This document shows positions 34,111-43,272 of a stretch of 64,000 nt of DNA, piece after piece. A program made the translations under genes and the position numbers. The stretch's first letter is position 1; every line of letters begins with the position of its first letter. Location of the stretch: NCBI RefSeq assembly GCF_008711325.1, contig NZ_VXDB01000002.1:1-64000 (forward strand), in the 5' to 3' direction. The notes below the pieces were generated by a model. That model saw only the letters and a list, made by a program, of their open reading frames with translations, had not been told where the DNA came from and searched no databases. Origin of the DNA: Roseibium sediminis (GTDB lineage Bacteria > Pseudomonadota > Alphaproteobacteria > Rhizobiales > Stappiaceae).

Positions 34111-34363
34111 TGTTTTCAGGCTATTATTTCCAGTGGTGAAACTGCTGATTCAATCAGCTTTCCAAACGGCACACTTGCCCTGCGCTTCGAAACGCCCCGA
34201 TGACGATCCTTCATTGGCAATCTGATTCAAGGGAACGGGCTAAGCCACTTGGCTCCTTGCGGAAAAACGAAATACGCGGTTCTCTCCGACCGGAATATTG
34301 ACTAGGTTAGCTGCCGATTTGATCAGCCAGACCCGGCTGAGCGTTTTTCCCGACGAGGTTCCC

Positions 34364-34792
34364 ATGTCCACGCCCGCTTATGACACCAACAACGTTTTTG
34401 CCAAGATCATGCGCGGCGAGTTGCCAAGCCATACGGTCTATGAGGACGACAAGACATTGGTGATCATGGACATCATGCCGCGTGGCGACGGACACGTGCT
34501 GGTGATCCCCAAAGCCCCTTCGCGCAACATTTTCGATATTGCAGATGCCGACCTTCATGCCGTGATGTCGACAGTGAAGAAGTTGGCCATCGCCGTCAAA
34601 AAGGCGTTCGGTGCCGACGGCACGACGATCCAGCAATTCTCGGAACCGGCTGGCGGACAGGTGGTGTTCCACACCCATGTTCATGTGATCCCGCGCTTTG
34701 ACGGCATCCCCATGCGCCCGCACACCGGCGAGATGGCCGACAATGACACCCTCGCCGCCCACGCAGAAAAGATCAGGGCCGCGCTTGGGTAA
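34364..34792 (+). CDS. HIT family protein
   Basis: This 142-residue nucleotide-binding hydrolase has the histidine triad as VFHTHVHVIPRF near residue 93 and the N-terminal FAKIMRGELPSH motif. The group includes AMP-lysine/AMP-NH2 hydrolases of the HinT branch. ATG 34364 follows GAGGT and begins at the family start; a longer frame from 34298 is not conserved-looking. It is convergent with the next gene and overlaps it by 20 bases. Confidence 0.92.
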   Translation: MSTPAYDTNNVFAKIMRGELPSHTVYEDDKTLVIMDIMPRGDGHVLVIPKAPSRNIFDIADADLHAVMSTVKKLAIAVKKAFGADGTTIQQFSEPAGGQVVFHTHVHVIPRFDGIPMRPHTGEMADNDTLAAHAEKIRAALG

Positions 34793-35492
34793 ACCGGGCG
34801 CGTAGAATGACAAATGCGATGGCAAGTGTTAGCGAAACACCAGTTGTCAGCAGCCCTTTTCCTGCCCTTCCCCAAAATTCCATTTGGGTCTGAACATCAG
34901 CATATCGATGTGGAAGTCCCCCAAAAAGTAACTGAAAATCAAAATACAGATATGCTTGAACAGCAAGGTTGAGGCTCCAGAACTGCAAGCATCCCAACCA
35001 AAATACCGATGTTTTCATCACATGTCTGCGGACAAAAAATCCGGCCCATGCCAGAAGTACGGAAATCGCAAATAACGAGCTATATGCGAAAAACTGCTCC
35101 TGCAAAATCGCGGTATCAATTGGCCCCGATCGCCAGCCGGACTGCAGCGCTGCTGTTTGTGTTTCCATCAAACGGAGCCCCAAGGCAATCCAGTAGAAGG
35201 AACCAGTCAACCATAACGCTGGCAATGCGCATTTGTTGCGTTTGAAAAAATAGCTCAGTTGGAGAGCTACAAGCGCCCCTACGCCTAGCAAAACAGAATA
35301 TGGGTAAGGTATCGCGTTGGGAATATGGTTTGGCATCAAATATTGCTCGCCCAACAGGACAGCAGGAATTACTCCACAGAGGAGCAGCAGCCGACGATCC
35401 TCCTTGACCAAAAAGATGAAAAGAGCTGTGCCGAAAGTCGCACCCGCTGTCAGAGGCCAGTTGAAAATAAAAAAACCTTCAACACCAAGCAT
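34773..35492 (-). CDS. Unknown polytopic membrane protein
   Basis: This 239-residue protein has about seven hydrophobic helices and few charged loops. No family is recognised. It is clearly more AT-rich than its neighbours, with ATG at 35492 and no upstream partner, which suggests recent acquisition. The last 7 codons overlap the HIT gene end to end. Confidence 0.55.
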   Translation of the reverse strand: MLGVEGFFIFNWPLTAGATFGTALFIFLVKEDRRLLLLCGVIPAVLLGEQYLMPNHIPNAIPYPYSVLLGVGALVALQLSYFFKRNKCALPALWLTGSFYWIALGLRLMETQTAALQSGWRSGPIDTAILQEQFFAYSSLFAISVLLAWAGFFVRRHVMKTSVFWLGCLQFWSLNLAVQAYLYFDFQLLFGGLPHRYADVQTQMEFWGRAGKGLLTTGVSLTLAIAFVILRARFTQARP

Positions 35493-35660
35493 CCACTCTG
35501 CCCTATCTGTTTGTCAATAAATCGAACCTATCGGGTCTTAAAAGAACCAGACCACCGAAATGATGAAAGCGCATAATGTGGTTCATCTTCAAGTCAGCTG
35601 ATTAAACGCGGCTGCAAAACTGCAGCAAGCAGATTTGTTATTCAATCAAGGCTTTGTGAG

Positions 35661-36578
35661 TTAATAAACGAGTGCCCCGGAGTTTTCCGGGTGCGGGTCT
35701 CGCACGAGAATGCGGGCGACGAAATAGGAGATCGCGAACAAGGCTACCCCGGCGAGGATATCGATGAGGTGATGTCCTCCATGCAGGATGGTCGCCGGGA
35801 TCACCGCCATGTTGAGGACCAGCAACACCGGAAAGATCCGTTTGAGGGTGCGGCTGTAGACCGTGCACATGCCCGCCAGCAATATATGGACCGAGGGAAA
35901 GGCGATCAGGCCGAGCACGTTGTCTGGCGAGAGAACCTCGATCCCGAATTGCGCCTGCTGGCGCAGCGCCTCGCCGTAGTCGGCCCCCACGACAAGTGTG
36001 AACGAGGTCAGCCCCAATGCGTCGATGTCGTAGACCACGGAAGTTCCAAAACTCGGCGCGACATACCAGATGGCCATCGAGGCGAGCACGCCGATCAAGC
36101 CGCAACACAGGAAGCGGTAAAGTTCGGTTTTCTGTACTGATATCCCGAGGCAAAAGATCACCAGGGCGATCTGGGAAATGGCGCTGGCGTATACCAGTCC
36201 GAAGACCTGCGCCAACCAGGGATATCCGATGAACCATCTGACGTAGTCGGGCCAGTTGAAGCCAAGCATGCTGTCGATCTGAACCAGTTCAAGGTCGGTT
36301 GCCCGGTCGCCGACGGGAAGCAGCAGATAGTTCAGAACAGAGGCCCCAATGGAAAAGAGGATATAGATCGCAGCCGCAAGACAGGTGACTGCGATGCGTT
36401 CATTCCCCCGAACCAAACGATAAAAGAGGCCGAGGCCGATCATCAACGCGGACGCTGTTGCCCCGACAACATATCCCGTCCAATTGACCTTCTGGCCGGA
36501 TGTGACAATGACAACCAGATCCACGATCAAAATTGCCGTCACAACCAGAAACAACAACCGCTCGGTCTGCGTAAACAA
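35661..36578 (-). CDS. PAP2-family membrane phosphatase/transferase
   Basis: This roughly 305-residue membrane protein ends in a PAP2 phosphatase domain with FPSVHILLAGM and HGGHHLIDILAGV, which supply the two catalytic His and the Asp. The layout, with several helices before it, is that of the PAP2_3 (inositol-phosphotransferase-like) group acting on lipids. The frame is open further upstream into azlD, but that part is not protein-like. TTG 36578 has AAGGGG 8 bases before it and leaves a normal first membrane helix, so I choose it. Confidence 0.75.
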   Translation of the reverse strand: MFTQTERLLFLVVTAILIVDLVVIVTSGQKVNWTGYVVGATASALMIGLGLFYRLVRGNERIAVTCLAAAIYILFSIGASVLNYLLLPVGDRATDLELVQIDSMLGFNWPDYVRWFIGYPWLAQVFGLVYASAISQIALVIFCLGISVQKTELYRFLCCGLIGVLASMAIWYVAPSFGTSVVYDIDALGLTSFTLVVGADYGEALRQQAQFGIEVLSPDNVLGLIAFPSVHILLAGMCTVYSRTLKRIFPVLLVLNMAVIPATILHGGHHLIDILAGVALFAISYFVARILVRDPHPENSGALVY

Positions 36579-36658
36579 GTGCCGCGCCCCTTGACTACCC
36601 CTGTCAGAATAATCAAGGACAAAGCCTAATAGAGTGAGAACTTGCGCAACAAGCTGGC

Positions 36659-37006
36659 CTATCCGAGCACAAACCACCCGGTGAGAAGAACTGCTTCCCC
36701 GGTCAGAACACCAACAACAACCCTTTGGCGGAAGACGAGGAAGGCAGTAAAGCCGCACGCGGCAGCCAGAAGGCGGAGGGCGAGCGGGGTTTCGGCCAGC
36801 GCCCCTTGCGGGAACAGCAGCAGCTTGGCAATCACCCCGGCAATCAGCGCCGTTGCCACGCAGCGCACCCAAATGAAGACTTCGCTGTCCTCGCGCAGGC
36901 GCCCACCGGCCAGAACGCCGAGCCAGCGCCACACATCCGTCGCCAGCCACCCTGCCACCAGGATCATCACGAAGGGCCACCACCAGGCCTCGGAGAGGCC
37001 GTTCAT
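36659..37006 (-). CDS. azlD: AzlD-family branched-chain amino acid export subunit
   Basis: This small 115-residue membrane protein has four predicted helices and an AzlD-like pattern (VRCVATALIAGVIAKLLLFP near residue 48). AzlD works with AzlC as the small subunit of a branched-chain amino acid exporter. ATG 37006 lies 14 bases after the azlC stop on the same strand. Substrate is unproven. Confidence 0.82.
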   Translation of the reverse strand: MNGLSEAWWWPFVMILVAGWLATDVWRWLGVLAGGRLREDSEVFIWVRCVATALIAGVIAKLLLFPQGALAETPLALRLLAAACGFTAFLVFRQRVVVGVLTGEAVLLTGWFVLG

Positions 37007-37020
37007 CACACCGCCCTCCA

Positions 37021-37800
37021 TCAGCTGAAGCCCCGTCGCATGAACCGGGTCACGAGATAGGCTCCGGTTCCGCCAACAAGCCCGGTCCAAAGAAGATCAA
37101 GGCCCGGCAAGTAGAGAAAGAACAGCGGCCCGAGCACCAGCCCGGTGATCATGGCGGCCTTGTCCGCGTTCATGCGCGCCGCGCCCCAGAGCGAACAGAG
37201 GAAGTAGACAGGCGTCAGCAGAAACAGCGCCCCGGCCACAATCGGCGGCATGTGGTCGATCAGCAGATAAGAGATGCCGGTCATGCAGAAGACGAAACTT
37301 GTCACCGACCCGCCGAAGCCGATGAAAAACGGCAAGCGCCCTTCCCTCGGCATGTCGGGCAAATGTTTCATCGCATAGACCCAGGCGGTGATCGCAACGA
37401 AATGCGAGGCGATCAGCAGCTGCCAGGTTTTCGTCTTGCCCGGCACCTTGACGATGGGCATCAGGGCCATGGTCATGGGCATCAGGCGGACGGAGGCGAG
37501 CGCAACCGCAATTGCAGCAGGTACCAACCCCATGCCGGTCGCCATGCCGCCGGTCAGAACCACGATGGAGGGCAGCGCCCAGACAAACCCGGTCATCAGC
37601 AAGGTTTCGGCCAGGGACAGGCCGGTTTCGCGCGCAAGGCCCGCATAGCCCACAAAGGCGGCCGTAAGGATCAGCGCCGGAATGGAGATTGCCGAACGTG
37701 TTCCAAACAGCATCCAACCGCCGGTCGTGGTCGGCCACGAGCGCTGAGCAGCATCAGAAGACGGGTTTTGCTCCGGCGAACCGCCGGCTGGCGAGGACAT
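37021..37800 (-). CDS. azlC: AzlC-family branched-chain amino acid export subunit
   Basis: This 259-residue inner-membrane protein is the large subunit of the AzlCD exporter. After a polar 30-residue N terminus there are about seven to eight helices, with AzlC-like PALILTAAFVGYAGLARETG, a VRLMPMTMALMP loop, and GFGGSVTSFVF. I chose ATG 37800 (MSSPAGG), since the upstream frame has no family match. It is followed closely by azlD. Confidence 0.83.
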   Translation of the reverse strand: MSSPAGGSPEQNPSSDAAQRSWPTTTGGWMLFGTRSAISIPALILTAAFVGYAGLARETGLSLAETLLMTGFVWALPSIVVLTGGMATGMGLVPAAIAVALASVRLMPMTMALMPIVKVPGKTKTWQLLIASHFVAITAWVYAMKHLPDMPREGRLPFFIGFGGSVTSFVFCMTGISYLLIDHMPPIVAGALFLLTPVYFLCSLWGAARMNADKAAMITGLVLGPLFFLYLPGLDLLWTGLVGGTGAYLVTRFMRRGFS

Positions 37801-37981
37801 GACGCTCACACTTTGCAGAACTGAGTAATGAAAGGACAGTCTCACTGTCCCGCCTGACAAAAAGCTTGTCAATTCGCTTTGCCGCCCAAAGCGTTCGGTA
37901 GGCGCGAGTTTTTTGCTCGCCCCATCAAAAGTGTCGCATCAGTCAGCAAACCGTAACCGGCCCAGAATGCGCGACCTCACT

Positions 37982-38701
37982 TCAAACCTTGCGAGCCAGA
38001 TACACTGCTTGTGTGACCTCGCGCCCGTCCTGCAGGGGATTGGGAAATACCACCGGTTCCGCCCAGGCTTCATCAAAAGCTTCGGCCAGCCGGTTGGTAA
38101 TCGCATCGTCCGGAGCTTCGTCCGACCAGAGCCCGACCACGCCGCCCGGCTTCAGGAACCGCTGCACTGCCGTGAACCCGTCCTGCGTATAAAAGCCCTG
38201 CGACCCGCCATGCAGCAGGCGATCGGGCGTGTGATCAATGTCGATCAGGATCGCGTCATACTGGCGCCCCCGCTGGCGCGGGTCGAACCCGTTCCCGGAG
38301 GCTGCCAGGGCAAAGAAATCACCTTGCACCAGCTCGCAGCGGGAGTTGTCGGCCAATTCCCGCTTCATCGGCACAAGCCCCTCCTCATGCCAGCGAATGA
38401 CCGGCTCCAGAAGGTCGACGACGGTGAGGCTCCTGACCGTATCGTGCGCCAGAACGGCCTGCGCCGTGTATCCCAACCCCAAACCGCCAACCAGAACGTC
38501 CAATTGCTCTCCGGCCAAGGCCCTTATTCCGAGATCCGCCAGCGCCACTTCAGAGGCCGTAAACAGGCTCGACATCAGATGTTCTTCACCCAGAAGGATT
38601 TCAAACACGTCGATCTCGAGGGAAAGAATGTGGCGGCGGCGCAGGGATATCGCACCAATCGGCGTTGGGGCGTAATCCAGTTCTTCAAACATCTTGCTCA
38701 T
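37982..38701 (-). CDS. Spermidine-synthase-like methyltransferase-fold protein
   Basis: This 239-residue protein has the Rossmann motif of spermidine-synthase relatives (VLVGGLGLGYTA near residue 69), VVDLLEPVI after strand 2, and ILIDIDHTPD near 150. The typical aminopropyltransferase Asp pair around the polyamine is not obvious, so true spermidine synthase activity is doubtful. Many alphaproteobacteria have such a stand-alone copy. It is monocistronic. Confidence 0.75.
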   Translation of the reverse strand: MSKMFEELDYAPTPIGAISLRRRHILSLEIDVFEILLGEEHLMSSLFTASEVALADLGIRALAGEQLDVLVGGLGLGYTAQAVLAHDTVRSLTVVDLLEPVIRWHEEGLVPMKRELADNSRCELVQGDFFALAASGNGFDPRQRGRQYDAILIDIDHTPDRLLHGGSQGFYTQDGFTAVQRFLKPGGVVGLWSDEAPDDAITNRLAEAFDEAWAEPVVFPNPLQDGREVTQAVYLARKV

Positions 38702-38856
38702 CCCCTACCGTGACGGCGAATGGCCTGAATGGGAAGGGAATTTTCCAGAAAGAGGAGAAAGTTCGTGGGACGGTTTACCGAAGAAAGATGTCGACGCAGT
38801 CCTCTTCAAAGCGACTGACCGCAAATCAGCCCCCCCCCAAATCTCACGGTGCGCGT

Positions 38857-38970
38857 CCCCTCTCCCATTGGGAGAGGGCTAGGGTGAGGGGCGGAGATGT
38901 CGAAGGTATGTCGCGAGACCCCATCCCGTCACCCGCCGCTTCGCGCCGACCTCTCCTCATGGGAGAGGTA
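38857..38970. repeat. Composite palindromic repeat, copy 2
   Basis: Same layout as the copy at 12811. CCTCTCCCATTGGGAGAGG is followed by AGGGTGAGGGG, a middle section ending CGTCACCCGCCGC, and ACCTCTCCTCATGGGAGAGGT. The inner hairpin is less perfect than in the other copies. Confidence 0.85.
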
Positions 38971-39174
38971 AACAGGGTTTCCTGCACTTTGCAGGCTTTG
39001 ACCTCGCGTTTCATTCCACATGTTGCCAGCATGCCACGCAGCCGTCCCGGACAAGCGTAGCGTGATCCGGGACCTTCTCATCGACAGCTCTTGTCCCAGA
39101 AATCAACGAGGTCCCGGCTCAAGGCCGGGACGGCCAAGGCGTTGGAAGAATGCGGTGGCGTTGTGTCGAAGATA

Positions 39175-39204
39175 TAAAAAAGGCGCTCGATTGAGCGCCT
39201 TTTC
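39175..39204 (-). terminator. Rho-independent terminator of clpA
   Basis: On the minus strand GGCGCTC-AAT-CGAGCGCC forms the stem and is followed by seven T. It lies 30 bases past the clpA stop. Confidence 0.92.
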
Positions 39205-39233
39205 CATTTGTTTCAGTGTCTTAGCCGTCCGGA

Positions 39234-41696
39234 TCAGTCCGCGAGCGGGACTTTCGGAACGAGGCTTTTCTTCGGGCCCTTGCTGTCGTCCGGCTTGGCG
39301 GACTTGGCAGGTGTAGCGGCTGCCTTGGCGGCGGCTGGCTTCTTGCGGCGCTTGGGCTTGGGCGCTGCCTTTTCCTTTGCCTTGGGCGGGGGAGCCTTGC
39401 GGTCTTCCACGCTTTCCAGCAGCAGGCCGGCAGCATCCTCCGAGACGGAGACCTTCACCGTGCCGCCCTTCTTGAGCTTGCCAAACAGGACCTCGTCGGC
39501 CAGCGGCCGCTTGATGTGCTCCTGAATGACGCGGCCAAGCGGGCGGGCCCCCATCTGGCTGTCATAACCCTTGTCGGCCAGCCACTTGGTGGCGCTTTCC
39601 GTCAGCTCGAAGGTCACGCCGCGCTCGGACAGCTGAACCTCAAGCTGCATGACGAATTTCTCGACCACCTTGTAGACAACTTCCATCGGCAGATTGCCGA
39701 ACTGAATGACGGCGTCGAGTCGGTTGCGGAATTCCGGCGTGAACAGCTTGTTGATCGCCTCCTGATCGTCCCCTTCCCGCTTCACGCGGTTGAAGCCGAC
39801 CGGAGCCTTGGCCATGTCCGACGCACCGGCATTGGTGGTCATGATCAGGATGACATTCCTGAAATCGACCTGCTTGCCGTTGTGATCGGTCAGCTTGCCA
39901 TGGTCCATGACCTGCAGAAGGATGTTGTAAAGGTCCGGATGGGCCTTTTCGATTTCATCCAGCAACAGGACACAGTGCGGGTGCTGGTCGACACCGTCGG
40001 TGAGCAAACCGCCCTGATCGAAGCCGACATAACCCGGAGGCGCGCCGATGAGGCGAGAAACCGTGTGCCGCTCCATGTATTCCGACATGTCGAAGCGGAT
40101 CAGCTCGACGCCAAGTGACATGGCCAGCTGGCGCGCCACTTCCGTCTTGCCGACACCGGTCGGACCCGAGAAGAGGTAGCTGCCGATCGGCTTGTCCGGC
40201 TCACGCAAGCCCGCTCGGGCCAGCTTGATCGCCGAGGCGAGCGTGTCGATGGCATCGTTCTGGCCGTAGACCACGCGCTTCAAGTCCTCGCCAAGGCTGT
40301 GCAGCACCTGCGCGTCATCCTTGGAGACGGATTTCGGCGGGATGCGGGCCATGGTGGCGATGGTGTTCTCGATCTCCTTCACACCAATGGTCTTGCGGCG
40401 CTTGGCTTCGGGAACCAGCATCTGCGATGCGCCCGTCTCATCCAGAACGTCGATGGCCTTGTCCGGCAGCTTGCGGTCGGAGATGTATTTCGCCGACAGC
40501 TCCACCGCGGACTTGATAGCGTCATTGGTGTAGCGGACCTTGTGGAAGTCCTCGAAATAGGGCTTCAGACCCTTGAGGATGTCAATGGCATCCGGGATCG
40601 TCGGCTCGTTGACGTCGATCTTTTGGAACCGGCGCACAAGAGCGCGGTCCTTTTCGAAGAACTGGCGGTATTCCTTGTAGGTGGTCGAACCGATGCAGCG
40701 GATCGAACCGGAAGCCAGAGCCGGCTTCAGGAGGTTGGACGCATCCATTGCCCCGCCAGAGGTCGCGCCAGCGCCGATCACCGTATGGATCTCGTCGATG
40801 AACATCACCGCGCCGGGATAATCCTCGATTTCCTTGACGACCTGCTTCAGCCGCTCTTCGAAGTCGCCGCGATAGCGGGTGCCTGCGAGCAGAGAGCCCA
40901 TGTCGAGCGAGAAGATCGTGGCGTCCTTCAGAACTTCCGGCACATCCTTGTTGATGATGCGCAGCGCAAGGCCTTCGGCAATGGCCGTCTTGCCAACGCC
41001 GGGATCGCCGACAAAGAGCGGGTTGTTCTTGGACCGGCGGCACAGGATCTGGATCGTGCGCGAGATTTCATTGTCACGCCCGATCAGCGGATCGATCTTG
41101 CCGTCTCTGGCCTTCTTGTTGAGGTTGACGCAATAGGCTTCCAGCGCGTCTGTCTTCTGGTTGGCCTTCTTGTCGCCGCCCGCATTGCTGGTGCCCGAGA
41201 TTGCCTCGTCTTCTTCCGCGCCTTCCACAGAGCGGCTTTCGGACAGGCCCGGTCGCTTGGCAATGCCATGGGAAATGTAGTTCACCGCGTCATAGCGGGT
41301 CATGTCCTGATCCTGCAGGAAGTAGGCAGCGTGGCTTTCGCGCTCGGCAAAGATGGCCACGAGGACATTGGCGCCGGTCACTTCCTCCCGGCCCGAGGAC
41401 TGAACATGAATGACCGCGCGCTGGATCACACGCTGGAACCCGGCCGTTGGCTTGGAATCCTCATCGTTGTCCATCACCAGGTTTTCAAGTTCATTTTCGA
41501 TGTAATCGATCAGGTTTCGCCTGATCACATCCAGATCGACGTTGCAGGCGCGCATGACGGCTGCAGCATCCTGGTCATCCAGCAACGCGAGCAACAGGTG
41601 TTCCAGTGTCGCGTATTCCTGCTGGCGCTCATTGGCAAATGCCAGAGCCTGGTGGAGGGCTTTTTCGAGACTGCGTGAAAATGATGGCACGTGCAA
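39234..41696 (-). CDS. clpA: ATP-dependent Clp protease ATP-binding subunit ClpA
   Basis: ClpA unfolds substrates and feeds them to ClpP. The 820-residue protein has the Clp N domain (1-140), AAA domain 1 with [11 protein letters not shown] near 218 and VMFIDEIHT, and AAA domain 2 with [11 protein letters not shown] near 500 and [10 protein letters not shown]. An IGL/IGF-type ClpP-docking loop should lie in domain 2. The last 60 residues are a Lys/Ala/Pro-rich extension that E. coli ClpA (758) lacks. It follows clpS by 6 bases, so the adaptor and unfoldase are co-expressed. Confidence 0.96.
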   Translation of the reverse strand: MHVPSFSRSLEKALHQALAFANERQQEYATLEHLLLALLDDQDAAAVMRACNVDLDVIRRNLIDYIENELENLVMDNDEDSKPTAGFQRVIQRAVIHVQSSGREEVTGANVLVAIFAERESHAAYFLQDQDMTRYDAVNYISHGIAKRPGLSESRSVEGAEEDEAISGTSNAGGDKKANQKTDALEAYCVNLNKKARDGKIDPLIGRDNEISRTIQILCRRSKNNPLFVGDPGVGKTAIAEGLALRIINKDVPEVLKDATIFSLDMGSLLAGTRYRGDFEERLKQVVKEIEDYPGAVMFIDEIHTVIGAGATSGGAMDASNLLKPALASGSIRCIGSTTYKEYRQFFEKDRALVRRFQKIDVNEPTIPDAIDILKGLKPYFEDFHKVRYTNDAIKSAVELSAKYISDRKLPDKAIDVLDETGASQMLVPEAKRRKTIGVKEIENTIATMARIPPKSVSKDDAQVLHSLGEDLKRVVYGQNDAIDTLASAIKLARAGLREPDKPIGSYLFSGPTGVGKTEVARQLAMSLGVELIRFDMSEYMERHTVSRLIGAPPGYVGFDQGGLLTDGVDQHPHCVLLLDEIEKAHPDLYNILLQVMDHGKLTDHNGKQVDFRNVILIMTTNAGASDMAKAPVGFNRVKREGDDQEAINKLFTPEFRNRLDAVIQFGNLPMEVVYKVVEKFVMQLEVQLSERGVTFELTESATKWLADKGYDSQMGARPLGRVIQEHIKRPLADEVLFGKLKKGGTVKVSVSEDAAGLLLESVEDRKAPPPKAKEKAAPKPKRRKKPAAAKAAATPAKSAKPDDSKGPKKSLVPKVPLAD

Positions 41697-41702
41697 TATC
41701 CC

Positions 41703-42035
41703 TCACTTCTTTTCCATGACGCACTGCAGCGGATGCTGGTGCTTGCGGGCGAAGTCCATGACTTGCGTCACTTTGGTTTCAGCTACCTCATACGAATAGA
41801 TCCCACATTCTCCGACGCCATGATGGTGAACATGCAACATGATCTGGGTCGCTTCTTCCCTATTCTTCTGGAAAAAACTCTCCACAACATGAATGACAAA
41901 CTCCATAGGTGTGTAATCGTCGTTCAAAAGAAGCACCCGGTACAGATTTGGGCGCTTGGTCTTTGTTCTGGTCCTGGTAACAACGACCGTTCCGGCATCC
42001 GAGCCGTCGTCGTCATAATCAGCCCCACCTGCCAT
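41703..42035 (-). CDS. clpS: Clp protease adaptor ClpS
   Basis: ClpS recognises N-degron proteins and delivers them to ClpA. The 110-residue protein has a flexible acidic N-terminal arm (1-25) and the ClpS core with [15 protein letters not shown] near residue 35, where the NDDxTP motif lines the N-degron pocket, and [17 protein letters not shown] with the conserved His. It is upstream of clpA on the same strand. Confidence 0.96.
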   Translation of the reverse strand: MAGGADYDDDGSDAGTVVVTRTRTKTKRPNLYRVLLLNDDYTPMEFVIHVVESFFQKNREEATQIMLHVHHHGVGECGIYSYEVAETKVTQVMDFARKHQHPLQCVMEKK

Positions 42036-42437
42036 GTTCGTTGCCTATACCCCTTGTTCGACGGACGGATGCAAACACCCAAGGGCGGAAGCCTGCATCC
42101 AACTGATTACTTGCCCTACATCAGACGGTATCACGGTTTCAGATCGCCGCCATCTGCAGATTTTTACGAGTCTGCCGTGACGACGGCCATTGTGCAATGG
42201 GTGAAATGGCAGACCGGTTACCAGAACCGGAAACCTGCTTCTTCTCCACTACAGACGGTTATGTAGGTTGATTGGAAATAATTAAAAGTCCCCATGTTTG
42301 CTTCTGCAATACGGCGGGATCATCAAAAAAACTGATCGATTTTCTTCGTCAAAATCTGTGAACAGCACAAAATAAAAGCCCGGCTTGCGAGAAGCCGGGC
42401 CCCAATGAACCTCAAATTGCAGATTTGAGTCGTTCGC
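42036..42437. other. clpS leader and phasin 3' region
   Basis: These 402 bases hold no supported gene. The left part must carry the clpS-clpA promoter (minus strand); I cannot pick a convincing -35/-10 pair. The right part holds the phasin terminator at 42372-42402. Bases 42260-42370 are AT-rich. Confidence 0.45.
42372..42402 (-). terminator. Rho-independent terminator of the phasin gene
   Basis: On the minus strand GCCCGGCTTCTCGCAAGCCGGGC forms a stem followed by TTTTATTTTG. A strong terminator suits the high expression of phasins. Confidence 0.9.
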
Positions 42438-42770
42438 TTACTTGCCAAATTTGCCGAGCAGGCCTTCGTACGGCTTGTAGGCGTCCTTGGACAGGTCGGC
42501 AACCATTTCACCGATCTTGGTCATTTCGCCAACGAAGCCTTCGTAAGCGGTCTTGACGTATTCGCTCTGGGCTTCAACGGCCTTGTCGAGGGACTTGGAA
42601 GCAACGAGCTTCTCAACAGCTGCAGTGCCTTCCTCGAAGGACTTCTTCTGATAATCAACGACTTCAGAAGCGATGGCCTGGAAGCCCTTGGAGAAGGTGC
42701 CGAAGGATTCCATGGCTACGTCCATGTTTTCCTTGCCGATTTTCTGAATGTCTTCGAAGTTGTTCAACAT
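42438..42770 (-). CDS. Phasin family protein
   Basis: Phasins coat polyhydroxyalkanoate granules. This 110-residue, all-helical amphipathic protein has the Phasin_2 pattern: an N-terminal NFEDIQKIGKENMD, a central SEVVDYQKKSFEEGTAAVEKL and a KLVASKSLDKAVEAQSEYVK stretch. There are no membrane helices. It stands alone with its own terminator and an AT-rich leader, as expected for a highly expressed gene. No PHA synthase is in the window. Confidence 0.92.
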   Translation of the reverse strand: MLNNFEDIQKIGKENMDVAMESFGTFSKGFQAIASEVVDYQKKSFEEGTAAVEKLVASKSLDKAVEAQSEYVKTAYEGFVGEMTKIGEMVADLSKDAYKPYEGLLGKFGK

Positions 42771-43272
42771 AATGAGTGTCCCTATTCCGCATTCTGTGCG
42801 ATCCGGGTGAAAGCCTCGCGCCTCGGATCAGCACAACCAATCAATCACACGCGGAATATCGTGCGCCGCACAATTTTTGTCAACCAAAATATTGCATCGC
42901 AACAAAAGAATTCACGCAGGGCGACTTCTCTCCCCTGCTTGAGGCTTCGGAGTGCTTCATGAAAGAATACCGAACTGAACCAACGAAACCTGCAATCACC
43001 AAGCGCGATTCTGTAAAGTAAACAAATATTAGCCATATGTTTTATTTTTACTCATACATCTATTTTACTTACACTCTCCACAATGCAATAAGTTTACCAT
43101 CTATTAACCCTAACTAAATCTAGAATTTTTTTCCGAGATCGTGCCGTATTATTTACTCATTCGTAACTGAGATTCCATCAAATGAAGCCCTGAGTTTTAC
43201 GGGATTCATCCTGTCCGCTACAGCGGCTGGACCCAGAGATGAAACCTCCGGTTTCAAAATAGATGCCCCAGA
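42771..43272. other. AT-rich divergent promoter region (phasin / D,D-carboxypeptidase)
   Basis: This 502-base stretch separates two divergently read genes and must hold both promoters. Bases 43015-43150 are very AT-rich. TTAA-N7-TAAA at 43104-43118 is one mismatch from a full CtrA site (TTAA-N7-TTAA), which would suit a cell-wall gene under cell-cycle control, but this is weak. No gene is supported. Confidence 0.45.

Larger units (their letters stand above)
38702..39233. other. Repeat-rich intergenic region before clpA's 3' end
   Basis: No gene is supported in these 532 bases. They contain composite repeat copy 2 (38857-38970). A CCCGGACAAGCGTAGCGTGATCCGGG dyad lies near 39045-39072. A CCCGGCTCAAGGCCGGG dyad lies near 39113-39131. 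The clpA terminator ends the stretch. Both flanking genes read leftward on the minus strand. Confidence 0.65.

Noticed and set aside
37898..37924. GCGAG-TTTTTT-GCTCGC hairpin near the azlC leader
   Set aside because: The T run is in the loop and not after the stem, so it does not have terminator form.
40299..41678. 459-codon open frame opposite clpA
   Set aside because: clpA is certain from its AAA motifs. The antisense frame has no motif and no ribosome-binding site.
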